From: Ocypus olens
Taxonomy: Eukaryota; Arthropoda; Insecta; Coleoptera; Staphylinidae
Length of the DNA: 64,000 nt
Reading direction: 5' to 3'
Assembly: GCA_910593695.2 (NCBI GenBank)
Contig: OU343058.1
Coordinates: 32,181,689-32,245,688 of the forward strand
Below are positions 22,511-35,799 of this stretch, in pieces. Positions within the stretch are counted from its first letter, which is position 1. Every line of letters starts with the position of its first letter. A model generated the notes under the pieces. That model ran no database searches and was not told the DNA's origin. It worked only from the letters and a program-made list of their open reading frames with translations. The translations under genes were made by a program, and so were the position numbers.

Positions 22511-22579
22511 TCAGTTTCTGTAAGTCTCACAAATAATTTTTATGACAAAATATAAAAGAAAATATAAATTTAATCGTTT
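22511..22579 (+). repeat. Doubly deleted (SS) monomer class, 69 or 77 bp
   Basis: ATAACAAAATA runs straight into TAAAAGAAAATATAAATTTA, so the dyad, the CTCG site and the A-run are lost in addition to the 56-bp S deletion. Fourteen copies are visible, measured between TCAG anchors. The 69-bp form starts at 22511, 26961, 35800, 62318 and 62848. The 77-bp form, with 8 extra bases (AAATTTAAAAATTTAA instead of AAATTTAA), starts at 24647, 31911, 40918, 43264, 45172, 47517, 53160, 55505 and 60174. All are followed by the variant GTCTCAAAAATAATTTTTAAAACC. The class is unique to domain B and marks its block borders. Confidence 0.9.
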
Positions 22580-23459
22580 TCAGTTTCTGTAAGTCTCAAA
22601 AATAATTTTTAAAACCAAATAGTGTTCAGAATGGGATTCTAGACTCGAAAAAAAACGAAAATAAATTTTTGAAGAAAAATTAAATTTATTCGTTTTTCGG
22701 CGTTTCCAGCAGTTGTCCGAACGATTTACATCAAAAGAAATTTTGCTTGTCTCAGTTTCTGTAAGTCTCACAAATATACTTTATAACAAAATAGTGTTCA
22801 GAATGTGATTCTGGACACGAAAAAAAACGAAAATAATTTTTTGAAGAAAATATAAATTTAATCGTTTTCAGTTTCTGTAAGTCTCACAAATAATTTATAA
22901 AACCAAATAGTGTTCAGAATGGGATTCTAGACTCGAAAAAAACGAAAATAAATATTTGAAGAAAAATTAAATTTATTCGTTTCTCGGCGTTTCCAGCAGT
23001 TGTCCGAACGATTTACATCAAAAGAAATTTTGCTTGTCTCAGTTTCTGTAAGTCTCACAAATATACTTTATAACAAAATAGTTTTCAGAATGTGATTCTG
23101 GACTCGAAAAAAAACGAAAATAAATTTTTGAAGAAAAATTAAATTTAATCGATTTTCGGCGTTTCCAGCAGTTGTCCGAAGGATTTACATCAAAAGAAAT
23201 TTTGCTTGTCTTAGTTTCTGTAAGTCTCACAAATAATTTTTATAACAAAAAAGTGTTTAGAATGTGATTCTGGACTCGAAAAAAAACAAAAATTATTTTT
23301 TGAAGAAAAATTTAATTTAATCGTTTTTCGGCGTTTCCAGCAGTTGTCCGAACGATTTACATCAAAAGAAATTTTGCTTGTCTCAGTTTCTGTAAGTCTC
23401 ACAAATAATTTTTATAACAAAATAGTTTTCAGAATGTGATTCTGGACTCGAAAAAAAAC

Positions 23460-24818
23460 GAAAATAAATTTTTGAAGAAAAATTAAATTTAATCGTTTTT
23501 CGGCGTTTCCAGCAGTTGTCCGAACGATTTACATCAAAAGAAATTTTGCTTGTCTCAGTTTCTGTAAGTCTCACAAATAATTTTTATAACAAAATAGTGT
23601 TCAGAATGTGATTCTGGACTCGAAAAAAAACGAAAATAAATTTTTGAAGAAAAATTAAATTTAATCGTTTTTCGGCGTTTCCAGCAGTTGTCCGACCGAT
23701 TTACACCAAAAGAAATTTTGCTTGTCTTAGTTTCTGTAAGTCTCACAAATAATTTTTATAACAAAAAAGTGTTCAGAATGTGATTCTGAACTCGAAAAAA
23801 AACGAAAATAATTTTTTGAAGAAAATATAAATTTAATCGTTTTCAGTTTCTGTAAGTCTCACAAATAATTGTTAAAACCAAATAGTGTTCAGAATGGGAT
23901 TCTAGACTCGAAAAAAAACGAAAATAAATTTTTGAAGAAAAATTAAATTTATTCGTTTTTCGGCGTTTCCAGCAGTTGTCCGAACGATTTACATCAAAAG
24001 AAATTTTGCTTGTCTCAGTTTCTGTAAGTCTCACAAATATATTTTATAACAAAATAGTGTTCAGAATGTGATTCTGGACTCGAAAAAAAACGAAAATAAA
24101 TTTTTGAAGAAAAATTAAATTTAATCGTTTTTCGGCGTTTCCAGCAGTTGTCCGAACGATTTACATCAAAAGAAATTTTGCTTGTCTCAGTTTCTGTAAG
24201 TCTCACAAATAATTTTTATAACAAAATAGGGTTCAGAATGTGATTCTGGACTCGAAAAAAAACGAAAATAAATTTTTGAAGAAAAATTAAATTTAATCGT
24301 TTTTCGGCGTTTCCAGCAGTTGTCCGAACGATTTACACCAAAAGAAATTTTGCTTGTCTTAGTTTCTGTAAGTCTCACAAATAATTTTTATAACAAAAAA
24401 GTGTTCAGAATGTGATTCTGAACTCGAAAAAAAACGAAAATAATTTTTTGAAGAAAATATAAATTTAATCGTTTTCAGTTTCTGTAAGTCTCACAAATAA
24501 TTGTTAAAACCAAATAGTGTTCAGAATGGGATTCTAGACTCGAAAAAAAACGAAAATAAATTTTTGAAGAAAAATTAAATTTATTCGTTTTTCGGCGTTT
24601 CCAGCAGCTGTCCGAACGATTTACATCAAAAGAAATTTTGCTTGTCTCAGTTTCTGTAAGTCTCACAAATAATTTTTATAACAAAATATAAAAGAAAATA
24701 TAAATTTAAAAATTTAATCGTTTTCAGTTTCTGTAAGTCTCAAAAATAATTTTTAAAACCAAATAGTGTTCAGAATGGGATTCTAGACTCGAAAAAAAAC
24801 GAAAATAAATTTTTGAAG
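23460..24818. repeat. 632-bp local tandem duplication
   Basis: L monomers ending at 23,746 and 24,378 and the S monomers with joints 23838 and 24470 repeat at exactly 632 bp. Agreement is lost after about 24,025/24,657, where the first copy continues with a full L and the second with an SS unit. The part from 24,015 to about 24,660 also matches 26,329-26,980 (shift 2,314). Confidence 0.75.
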
Positions 24819-24899
24819 AAAAATTAAATTTATTCGTTTTTCGGCGTTTCCAGCAGTTGTCCGAACGATTTACATCAAAAGAAATTTTGCTTGTCTCAG

Positions 24900-25475
24900 T
24901 TTCTGTAAGTCTCACAAATATACTTTATAACAAAATAGTGTTCAGAATGTGATTCTGGACTCGAAAAAAAACGAAAATAATTTTTTGAAGAAAATATAAA
25001 TTTAATCGTTTTCAGTTTCTGTAAGTCTCACAAATAATTTATAAAACCAAATAGTGTTCAGAATGGGATTCTAGACTCGAAAAAAACGAAAATAAATATT
25101 TGAAGAAAAATTAAATTTATTCGTTTCTCGGCGTTTCCAGCAGTTGTCCGAACGATTTACATCAAAAGAAAATTTGCTTGTCTCAGTTTCTGTAAGTCTC
25201 ACAAATATACTTTATAACAAAATAGTGTTCAGAATGTGATTCTGGACTCGAAAAAAAACGAAAATAATTTTTTGAAGAAAATATAAATTTAATCGTTTTC
25301 AGTTTCTGTAAGTCTCACAAATAATTTATAAAACCAAATAGTGTTCAGAATGGGATTCGAGACTCGAAAAAAACGAAAATAAATATTTGAAGAAAAATTA
25401 AATTTATTCGTTTCTCGGCGTTTCCAGCAGTTGTCCGAACGATTTACATCAAAAGAAATTTTGCTTGTCTTAGTT
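24900..25475. repeat. 288-bp dimer duplicated in tandem
   Basis: CAAATATACTTTATAAC occurs at about 24,916 and 25,204, and S joints at 25007 and 25294. The following L' monomers share AATTTATAAAACC, AATATTTG and GTTTCTCGGCG. This is an S plus L' pair copied once. The second copy has GGGATTCGAGAC near 25,353, where the first has CTAGAC. Confidence 0.8.
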
Positions 25476-26960
25476 TCTGTAAGTCTCACAAATAATTTTT
25501 ATAACAAAATAGTGTTCAAAATGGGATTCAAGACTCGAAAAAAAACGAAAATAAATTTTTGAAGAAAAATTAAATTTAATCGTTTTTCGGCGTTTCCAGC
25601 AGTTGTCCGAACGATTTACATCAAAAGAAATTTTGCTTGTCTCAGTTTCTGTAAGTCTCACAAATAATTTTTATAACAAAAAAGTGTTCAGAATGTGATT
25701 CTGGACTCGAAAAAAAACGAAAATTATTTTTTGAAGAAAAATTAAATTTAATCGTTTTTAGGCGTTTCCAGCAGTTGTCCGAACGATTTACATCAAAAGA
25801 AATTTTGCTTGTCTCAGTTTCTGTAAGTCTCACAAATAATTTTTATAACAAAATAGTTTTCAGAATGTGATTCTGGACTCGAAAAAAAACGAAAATAAAT
25901 TTTTGAAGAAAAATTAAATTTAATCGATTTTCGGCGTTTCCAGCAGTTGTCCGAAGGATTTACATCAAAAGAAATTTTGCTTGTCTTAGTTTCTGTAAGT
26001 CTCACAAATAATTTTTATAACAAAAAAGTGTTTAGAATGTGATTCTGGACTCGAAAAAAAACGAAAATTATTTTTTGAAGAAAAATTTAATTTAATCGTT
26101 TTTCGGCGTTTCCAGCAGTTGTCCGAACGATCTACATCAAAAGAAATTTTGCTTGTCTCAATTTCTGTAAGTCTCACAAATAATTTGTATAACAAAATAG
26201 TGTTCAGAATGTGATTCTGGACTCGAAAAAAACGAAAATAAATTTTTGAAGAAAAATTAAATTTAATCGTTTTTCGGCGTTTCCAGCAGTTGTCCGAACG
26301 ATTTACATCAAAAGAAATTTTGCTTGTCTCAGTTTCTGTAAGTCTCACAAATATATTTTATAACAAAATAGTGTTCAGAATGTGATTCTGGACTCGAAAA
26401 AAAACGAAAATAAATTTTTGAAGAAAAATTAAATTTAATCGTTTTTCGGCGTTTCCAGCAGTTGTCCGAACGATTTACATCAAAAGAAATTTTGCTTGTC
26501 TCAGTTTCTGTAAGTCTCACAAATAATTTTTATAACAAAATAGTGTTCAGAATGTGATTCTGGACTCGAAAAAAAACGAAAATAAATTTTTGAAGAAAAA
26601 TTAAATTTAATCGTTTTTCGGCGTTTCCAGCAGTTGTCCGAACGATTTACACCAAAATAAATTTTGCTTGTCTTAGTTTCTGTAAGTCTCACAAATAATT
26701 TTTATAACAAAAAAGTGTTCAGAATGTGATTCTGAACTCGAAAAAAAACGAAAATAATTTTTTGAAGAAAATATAAATTTAATCGTTTTCAGTTTCTGTA
26801 AGTCTCACAAATAATTGTTAAAACCAAATAGTGTTCAGAATGGGATTCTAGACTCGAAAAAAAACGAAAATAAATTTTTGAAGAAAAATTAAATTTATTC
26901 GTTTTTCGGCGTTTCCAGCAGTTGTCCGAACGATTTACATCAAAAGAAATTTTGCTTGTT

Positions 26961-29900
26961 TTAGTTTCTGTAAGTCTCACAAATAATTTTTATAACAAAA
27001 TATAAAAGAAAATATAAATTTAATCGTTTTCAGTTTCTGTAAGTCTCAAAAATAATTTTTAAAACCAAATAGTGTTCAGAATGGGATTCTAGACTCGAAA
27101 AAAAACGAAAATAAATTTTTGAAGAAAAATTAAATTTATTCGTTTTTCGGCGTTTCCAGCAGTTGTCCGAACGATTTACATCAAAAGAAATTTTGCTTGT
27201 CTCAGTTTCTGTAAGTCTCACAAATATACTTTATAACAAAATAGTGTGCAGAATGTGATTCTGGACTCGAAAACAAACGAAAATAATTTTTTGAAGAAAA
27301 TATAAATTTAATCGTTTTCAGTTTCTGTAAGTCTCACAAATAATTTATAAAACCAAATAGTGTTCAGAATGGGATTCTAGACTCGAAAAAAACGAAAATA
27401 AATATTTGAAGAAAAATTAAATTTATTCGTTTCTCGGCGTTTCCAGCAGTTGTCCAAACGATTTACATCAAAAGAAATTTTGCTTGTCTCAGTTTCTGTA
27501 AGTCTCACAAATAATTTTTATAACAAAATAGTGTTCAAAATGGGATTCAAGACTCGAAATAAAACGAAAATAAATTTTTGAAGAAAAATTAAATTTAGTC
27601 GTTTTTCGGCGTTTCCAGCAGTTGTCCGAACGATTTACATCAAAAGAAATTTTGCTTGTGTCAGTTTCTGTAAGTCTCACAAATAATTTTTATAACAAAA
27701 AAGTGTTCAGAATGTGATTCTGGACTCGAAAAAAAACGAAAATTATTTTTTGAAGAAAAATTAAATTTAATCGTTTTTAGGCGTTTCCAGCAGTTGTCCG
27801 AACGATTAACATCAAAAGAAATTTTGCTTGTCTCAGTTTCTGTAAGTCTCACAAATAATTTTTATAACAAAATAGTTTTCAGAATGTGATTCTGGACTCG
27901 AAAAAAAACGAAAATAAATTTTTGAAGAAAAATTAAATTTAATCGATTTTCGGCGTTTCCAGCAGTTGTCCGAAGGATTTACATCAAAAGAAATTTTGCT
28001 TGTCTTAGTTTCTGTAAGTCTCACAAATAATTTTTATAACAAAAAAGTGTTTAGAATGTGATTCTGGACTCGAAAAAAAACGAAAATTATTTTTTGAAGA
28101 AAAATTTAATTTAATCGTTTTTCGGCGTTTCCAGCAGTTGTCCGAACGATTTACATCAAAAGAAATTTTGCTTGTCTTAATTTCTGTAAGTCTCACAAAT
28201 AATTTTTATAACAAAATAGTGTTCAGAATGTGATTCTGGACTCGAAAAAAACGAAAATAAATTTTTGAAGAAAAATTAAATTTATTCGTTTTTCGGCGTT
28301 TCCAGCAGTTGTCCGAACGATTTACATCAAAAGAAATTTTGATTGTCTCAGTTTCTGTAAGTCTCACAAATATATTTTATAACAAAATAGTGTTCAGAAT
28401 GTGATTCTGGACTCGAAAAAAACGAAAATAAATTTTTGAAGAAAAATTAAATTTAATCGATTTTCGGCGTTTCCAGCAGTTGTCCGAACGATTTACATCA
28501 AAAGAAATTTTGCTTGTCTTAGTTTCTGTAAGTCTCACAAATAATTTTTATAACAAAAAAGTGTTCAGAATGTGATTCTGGACTCGAAAAAAAACGAAAA
28601 TTATTTTTTGAAAATATAAATTTAATCGTTTTCAGTTTCTGTAAGTCTCACAAATAATTTTTAAAACCAAATAGTGTTCAGAATGGGATTCTAGACTCGA
28701 AAAAAAACGAAAATAAATTTTTGAAGAAAAATTAAATTTATTCGGTTATCGGCGTTTCCAGCAGTTGTCCGAACGATTTACATCAAAAGAAATTTTGCTT
28801 GTCTCAGTTTCTGTAAGTCTCACAAATATATTTTATAACAAAATAGTGTTCAGAATGTGATTCTGGACTCGAAAAAAAACGAAAATAAATTTTTGAAGAA
28901 AAATTAAATTTATTCGTTTTTCGGCGTTTCCAGCAGTTGTCCGAACGATTTACACCAAAAGAAATTTTGCTTGTTTCAATTTCTGAAAGTCTCACAAATA
29001 ATTTTTATAACAAAATAGTGTTCAGAATGGGATTCAAGACTCGCAAAAAAACGAAAATAAATTTTTGAAGAAAAATTAAATTTAATCGTTTTTCGGCGTT
29101 TCCAGCAGTTGTCCGAACGATTTACATCAAAAGAAATTTTGCTTGTCTCAGTTTCTGTAAGTCTCACAAATAATTTTTATAACAAAATAGTGTTCAGAAT
29201 GTGATTCTGGACTCAAAAAAAAACGAAAATAAATTTTTGAAGAAAAATTAAATTTAATCGATTTTCGGCGTTTCCAGCAGTTGTCCGAACGATTTACATC
29301 AAAAGAAATTCTGCTTGTCTTAGTTTCTGTAAGTCTCACAAATAATTTTTATAACAAAATAGTGTTCAGAATGGGATTCAAGACTCGAAAAAAAAACGAA
29401 AATAAATTTTTGAAGAAAAATTAAATTTAATCGATTTTCGGCGTTTCCAGCAGTTGTCCGAACGATTTACATCAAAAGAAATTTTGCTTGTCTTAGTTTC
29501 TGTAAGTCTCACAAATAATTTTTTTTTCTGGACTCGAAAAAAAACGAAAATAAATTTTTGAAGAAAAATTAAATTTATTCGTTTTTCGGCGTTTCCGGCA
29601 GTTGTCCGAACGATTTACATCAAAAGAAATTTTGATTGTCTCAGTTTCTGTAAGTCTCACAAATAATTTTTATAACAAAATAGTGTTCAAAATGGGATTC
29701 AAGACTCGAAAAATAACGAAAATAAATTTTTGAAGAAAAATTAAATTTAATCGTTTTTCGGCGTTTCCAGCAGTTGTCCGAACGATTTACATCAAAAGAA
29801 ATTTTGCTTGTCTCAGTTTCTGTAAGTCTCACAAATAATTTTTATAACAAAATAGTGTTCAAAATGGGATTCAAGACTCGAAAAAGCGAAAATAAATTTT

Positions 29901-32900
29901 TGAAGAAAAATTAAATTTAATCGATTTTCGGCGTTTCCAGCAGTTGTCCGAACGATTTACATCAAAAGAAATTTTGCTTGTCTTAGTTTCTGTAAGTATC
30001 ACAAATAATTTTTATAACAAAAAAGTGTTCAGAATGTGATTCTGGACTCGAAAAAAAACGAAAATTATTTTTTGAAGAAAATATAAATTTAATCGTTTTC
30101 AGTTTCTGTAAGTCTCACAAATAATTTTTATAACAAAATAGTGTTCAGAATGTGATTCTGGACTAGAAAAAAAACAAAAATAAATTTTTGAAGAAAAATT
30201 AAATTTAATCGTTTTTCGGCGTTTCCTGCAGTTGTCCGAACGATTTACACCAAAAGAAATTTTGCTTGTCTCAATTTCTGTAAGTCTCACAAACAATTTT
30301 TATAACAAAATAGTGTTCAGAATGTGATTATGGACTCGAAAAGAAACGAAAATAAATTTTTGAAGAAAAATTAAATTTAATCGTTTTTTGGCGTTTCCAG
30401 CAGTTGTCCGAACGATTTACACCAAAAGAAATTTTGCTTGTTTCAATTTCTGTAAGTCTCACAAATAATTTTTATAACAAAATAGTGTTCAGAATGTGAT
30501 TCTGGACTCGAAAAAAACGAAAATAAATTTTTGAAGAAAAATTAAATTTAATCGATTTTCGGCGTTTCCAGCAGTTGTCCGAACGATTTACATCAAAAGA
30601 AATTTTGCTTGTCTTAGTTTCTGTAAGTCTCACAAATAATTTTTTTTTCTGGACTCGAAAAAAAACGAAAATAAATTTTTGAAGAAAAATTAAATTTAAT
30701 CGTTTTTCGGCGTTTCCAGCAGTTGTCCGAACGATTTACATCAAAAGAAATTTTGCTTGTCTCAGTTTCTTTAAGTCTCACAAATAATTTTTATAACAAA
30801 AAAGTGTTCAGAATGTGATTCTGGACTCGAAAAAAAACGAAAATTATTTTTTGAAGAAAAATTAAATTTAATCGTTTTTAGGCGTTTCCAGCAGTTGTCC
30901 GAACGATTTACATCAAAAGAAATTTTGCTTGTCTCAGTTTCTGTAAGTCTCACAAATAATTTTTATAACAAAATAGTTTTCAGAATGTGATTCTGGACTC
31001 GAAAAAAAAACGAAAATAAATTTTTGAAGAAAAATTAAATTTAATCGATTTTCGGCGTTTCCAGCAGTTGTCCGAAGGATTTACATCAAAAGAAATTTTG
31101 CTTGTCTTAGTTTCTGTAAGTCTCACAAATAATTTTTATAACAAAAAAGTGTTTAGAATGTGATTCTGGACTCGAAAAAAAACGAAAATTATTTTTTGAA
31201 GAAAAATTTAATTTAATCGTTTTTCGGCGTTTTCAGCAGTTGTCCGAACGATTTACATCAAAAGAAATTTTGCTTGTCTCAGTTTCTGTAAGTCTCACAA
31301 ATAATTTTTATAACAAAATAGTTTTCAGAATGTGATTCTGGACTCGAAAAAAAACGAAAATAAATTTTTGAAGAAAAATTAAATTTAATCGTTTTTCGGC
31401 GTTTCCAGCAGTTGTCCGAACGATTTACATCAAAAGAAATTTTGCTTGTCTCAGTTTCTGTAAGTCTCACAAATAATTTTTATAACAAAATAGTGTTCAG
31501 AATGTGATTCTGGACTCGAAAAAAAACGAAAATAAATTTTTGAAGAAAAATTAAATTTAATCGTTTTTCGGCGTTTCCAGCAGTTGTCCGAACGATTTAC
31601 ACCAAAAGAAATTTTGCTTGTCTTAGTTTCTGTAGGTCTCACAAATAATTTTTATAACAAAAAAGTGTTCAGAATGTGATTCTTAACTCGAAAAAAAACG
31701 AAAATAATTTTTTGAAGAAAATATAAATTTAATCGTTTTCAGTTTCTGTAAGTCTCACAAATAATTGTTAAAACCAAATAGTGTTCAGAATGGGATTCTA
31801 GACTCGAAAAAAAACGAAAATAAATTTTTGAAGAAAAATTAAATTTATTCGTTTTTCGGCGTTTCCAGCAGTTGTCCGAACGATTTACATCAAAAGAAAT
31901 TTTGCTTGTCTCAGTTTCTGTAAGTCTCACAAATAATTTTTATAACAAAATATAAAAGAAAATATAAATTTAAAAATTTAATCGTTTTCAGTTTCTGTAA
32001 GTCTCAAAAATAATTTTTAAAACCAAATAGTGTTCAGAATGGGATTCTAGACTCGAAAAAAAACGAAAATAAATTTTTGAAGAAAAATTAAATTTATTCG
32101 TTTTTCGGCGTTTCCAGCAGTTGTCCGAACGATTTACATCAAAAGAAATTTTGCTTGTCTCAGTTTCTGTAAGTCTCACAAATAATTTTTATAACAAAAT
32201 AGTTTTCAGAATGTGATTCTGGACTCGAAAAAAAACGAAAATAAATTTTTGAAGAAAAATTAAATTTAATCGATTTTCGTTGTTTCCAGCAGTTGTCCGA
32301 AGGATTTACATCAAAAGAAATTTTGCTTGTCTCAGTTTCTGTAAGTCTCACAAATAATTTTTATAACAAAATAGTGTTCAAAATGGGATTCAAGACTCGA
32401 AAAAAAACGAAAATAAATTTTTGAAGAAAAATTAAATTTAATCGTTTTTCGGCGTTTCCAGCAGTTGTCCGAACGATTTACATCAAAAGAAATTTTGCTT
32501 GTCTCAGTTTCTGTAAGTCTCACAAATAATTTTTATAACAAAAAAGTGTTCAGAATGTGATTCTGGACTCGAAAAAAAACGAAAATTATTTTTTGAAGAA
32601 AAATTAAATTTAATCGTTTTTAGGCGTTTCCAGCAGTTGTCCGAACGATTTACATCAAAAGAAATTTTGCTTGTCTCAGTTTCTGTAAGTCTCACAAATA
32701 ATTTTTATAACAAAATAGTTTTCAGAATGTGATTCTGGACTCGAAAAAAAACGAAAATAAATTTTTGAAGAAAAATTAAATTTAATCGATTTTCGGCGTT
32801 TCCAGCAGTTGTCCGAAGGATTTACTTCAAAAGAAATTTTGCTTGTCTTAGTTTCTGTAAGTCTCACAAATAATTTTTATAACAAAAAAGTGTTTAGAAT

Positions 32901-35799
32901 GTGATTCTGGACTCGAAAAAAAACGAAAATTATTTTTTGAAGAAAAATTTAATTTAATCGTTTTTCGGCGTTTCCAGCAGTTGTCCGAACGATTTACATC
33001 AAAAGAAATTTTGCTTGTCTTAATTTCTGTAAGTCTCACAAATAATTTTTATAACAAAATAGTGTTCAGAATGTGATTCTGGACTCGAAAAAAACGAAAA
33101 TAAATTTTTGAAGAAAAATTAAATTTATTCGTTTTTCGGCGTTTCCAGCAGTTGTCCGAACGATTTACATTAAAAGAAATTTTGATTGTCTCAGTTTCTG
33201 TAAGTCTCACAAATATATTTTATAACAAAATAGTGTTCAGAATGTGATTCTGGACTCGAAAAAAACGAAAATAAATTTTTGAAGAAAAATTAAATTTAAT
33301 CGATTTTCGGCGTTTCCAGCAGTTGTCCGAACGATTTACATCAAAAGAAATTTTGCTTGTCTTAGTTTCTGTAAGTCTCACAAATAATTTTTATAACAAA
33401 AAAGTGTTCAGAATGTGATTCTGGACTCGAAAAAAAACGAAAATTATTTTTTGAAAATATAAATTTAATCGTTTTCAGTTTCTGTAAGTCTCACAAATAA
33501 TTTTTAAAACCAAATAGTGTTCAGAATGGGATTCTAGACTCGAAAAAAAACGAAAATAAATTTTTGAAGAAAAATTAAATTTATTCGTTTATCGGCGTTT
33601 CCAGCAGTTGTCCGAACGATTTACATCAAAAGAAATTTTGCTTGTCTCAGTTTCTGTAAGTCTCACAAATATATTTTATAACAAAATAGTGTTCAGAATG
33701 TGATTCTGGACTCGAAAAAAAACGAAAATAAATTTTTGAAGAAAAATTAAATTTATTCGTTTTTCGGCGTTTCCAGCAGTTGTCCGAACGATTTACACCA
33801 AAAGAAATTTTGCTTGTTTCAATTTCTGAAAGTCTCACAAATAATTTTTATAACAAAATAGTGTTCAGAATGGGATTCAAGACTCGAAAAAAAACGAAAA
33901 TAAATTTTTGAAGAAAAATTAAATTTAATCGTTTTTCGGCGTTTCCAGCAGTTGTCCGAACGATTTACATCAAAAGAAATTTTGCTTGTCTCAGTTTCTG
34001 TAAGTCTCACAAATAATTTTTATAACAAAATAGTGTTCAGAATGTGATTCTGGACTCAAAAAAAAACGAAAATAAATTTTTGAAGAAAAATTAAATTTAA
34101 TCGATTTTCGGCGTTTCCAGCAGTTGTCCGAACGATTTACATCAAAAGAAATTTTGCTTGTCTTAGTTTCTGTAAGTCTCACAAATAATTTTTTTTTTCT
34201 GGACTCGAAAAAAAACGAAAATAAATTTTTGAAGAAAAATTAAATTTATTCGTTTTTCGGCGTTTCCGGCAGTTGTCCGAACGATTTACATCAAAAGAAA
34301 TTTTGATTGTCTCAGTTTCTGTAAGTCTCACAAATAATTTTTATAACAAAATAGTGTTCAAAATGGGATTCAAGACTCGAAAAATAACGAAAATAAATTT
34401 TTGAAGAAAAATTAAATTTAATCGTTTTTCGGCGTTTCCAGCAGTTGTCCGAACGATTTACATCAAAAGAAATTTTGCTTGTCTCAGTTTCTGTAAGTCT
34501 CACAAATAGTTTTTATAACAAAATAGTGTTCAAAATGGGATTCAAGACTCGAAAAAGCGAAAATAAATTTTTGAAGAAAAATTAAATTTAATCGATTTTC
34601 GGCGTTTCCAGCAGTTGTCCGAAAGATTTACATCAAAAGAAATTTTGCTTGTCTTAGTTTCTGTAAGTCTCACAAATAATTTTTATAACAAAAAAGTGTT
34701 CAGAATGTGATTCTGGACTCGAAAAAAAACGAAAATTATTTTTTGAAGAAAAATTAAATTTAATCGTTTTTAGGCGTTTCCAGCAGTTGTCCGAACGATT
34801 TACATCAAAAGAAATTTTGCTTGTCTCAGTTTCTGTAAGTCTCACAAATAATTTTTATAACAAAATAGTTTTCAGAATGTGATTCTGGACTCGAAAAAAA
34901 ACGAAAATAAATTTTTGAAGAAAAATTAAATTTAATCGATTTTCGGCGTTTCCAGCAGTTGTCCGAAGGATTTACATCAAAAGAAATTTTGCTTGTCTTA
35001 GTTTCTGTAAGTCTCACAAATAATTTTTATAACAAAAAAGTGTTTAGAATGTGATTCTGGACTCGAAAAAAAACGAAAATAAATTTTTGAAGAAAAATTA
35101 AATTTATTCGTTTTTCGGCGTTTCCGGCAGTTGTCCGAACGATTTACATCAAAAGAAATTTTGATTGTCTCAGTTTCTGTAAGTCTCACAAATAATTTTT
35201 ATAACAAAATAGTGTTCAAAATGGGATTCAAGACTCGAAAAATAACGAAAATAAATTTTTGAAGAAAAATTAAATTTAATCGTTTTTCGGCGTTTCCAGC
35301 AGTTGTCCGAACGATTTACATCAAAAGAAATTTTGCTTGTCTCAGTTTCTGTAAGTCTCACAAATAATTTTTATAACAAAATAGTGTTCAAAATGGGATT
35401 CAAGACTCGAAAAAGCGAAAATAAATTTTTGAAGAAAAATTAAATTTAATCGATTTTCGGCGTTTCCAGCAGTTGTCCGAACGATTTACATCAAAAGAAA
35501 TTTTGCTTGTCTTAGTTTCTGTAAGTCTCACAAATAATTTTTATAACAAAAAAGTGTTCAGAATGTGATTCTGAACTCGAAAAAAAACGAAAATAATTTT
35601 TTGAAGAAAATATAAATTTAATCGTTTTCAGTTTTTGTAAGTCTCACAAATAATTGTTAAAACCAAATAGTGTTCAGAATGGGATTCTAGACTCGAAAAA
35701 AAACGAAAATAAATTTTTGAAGAAAAATTAAATTTATTCGTTTTTCGGCGTTTCCAGCAGTTGTCCGAACGATTTACATCAAAAGAAATTTTGCTTGTC
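26961..35799. repeat. Domain B large block, first copy (about 8.84 kb)
   Basis: It starts at a 69-bp SS monomer and is followed by a second copy beginning with the SS monomer at 35,800. Matched points are S joints 27025/35864 and 27313/36152 and the L monomers at 27,489-28,196/36,328-37,035. Inside the block, 27,489-29,339 recurs at 32,332-34,182 (shift 4,843), so it is itself a diverged double unit. T junctions lie at 29519, 30640 and 34189. Confidence 0.8.
29519..29527 (+). repeat. T-run junction (T) monomer class, 148-149 bp
   Basis: CAAATAA is followed by 9 T and then CTGGACTCG, removing ATAACAAAATAGTG and most of the left dyad arm (net loss 24 bp). The T-runs are at 29519-29527, 30640-30648, 34189-34198 (10 T), 38699-38707, 39820-39828, 42681-42690 (10 T), 46935-46943, 49795-49803, 50916-50924, 54923-54931, 57783-57791 and 58905-58913. 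The 10-T allele occurs in only two copies, equivalent points of two blocks 8,492 bp apart. There are two families: those followed by TTTATTCG and TTTCCGGCAG (8 copies), and those followed by TTTAATCG (30640, 39820, 50916 and 58905). Confidence 0.9.

Noticed and set aside
29519..29527. Poly-T runs as retroelement insertion tails
   Set aside because: No inserted sequence or target-site duplication is present; the run lies at a simple deletion joint within the monomer.
30099..30296. Slightly longer 65-codon minus-strand frames (also at 39,279, 50,375 and 58,363)
   Set aside because: They arise because TAATTTTT became CAATTTTT, turning a TTA codon into a TTG read as a start. The four are block copies of one mutation, with no sign of translation.
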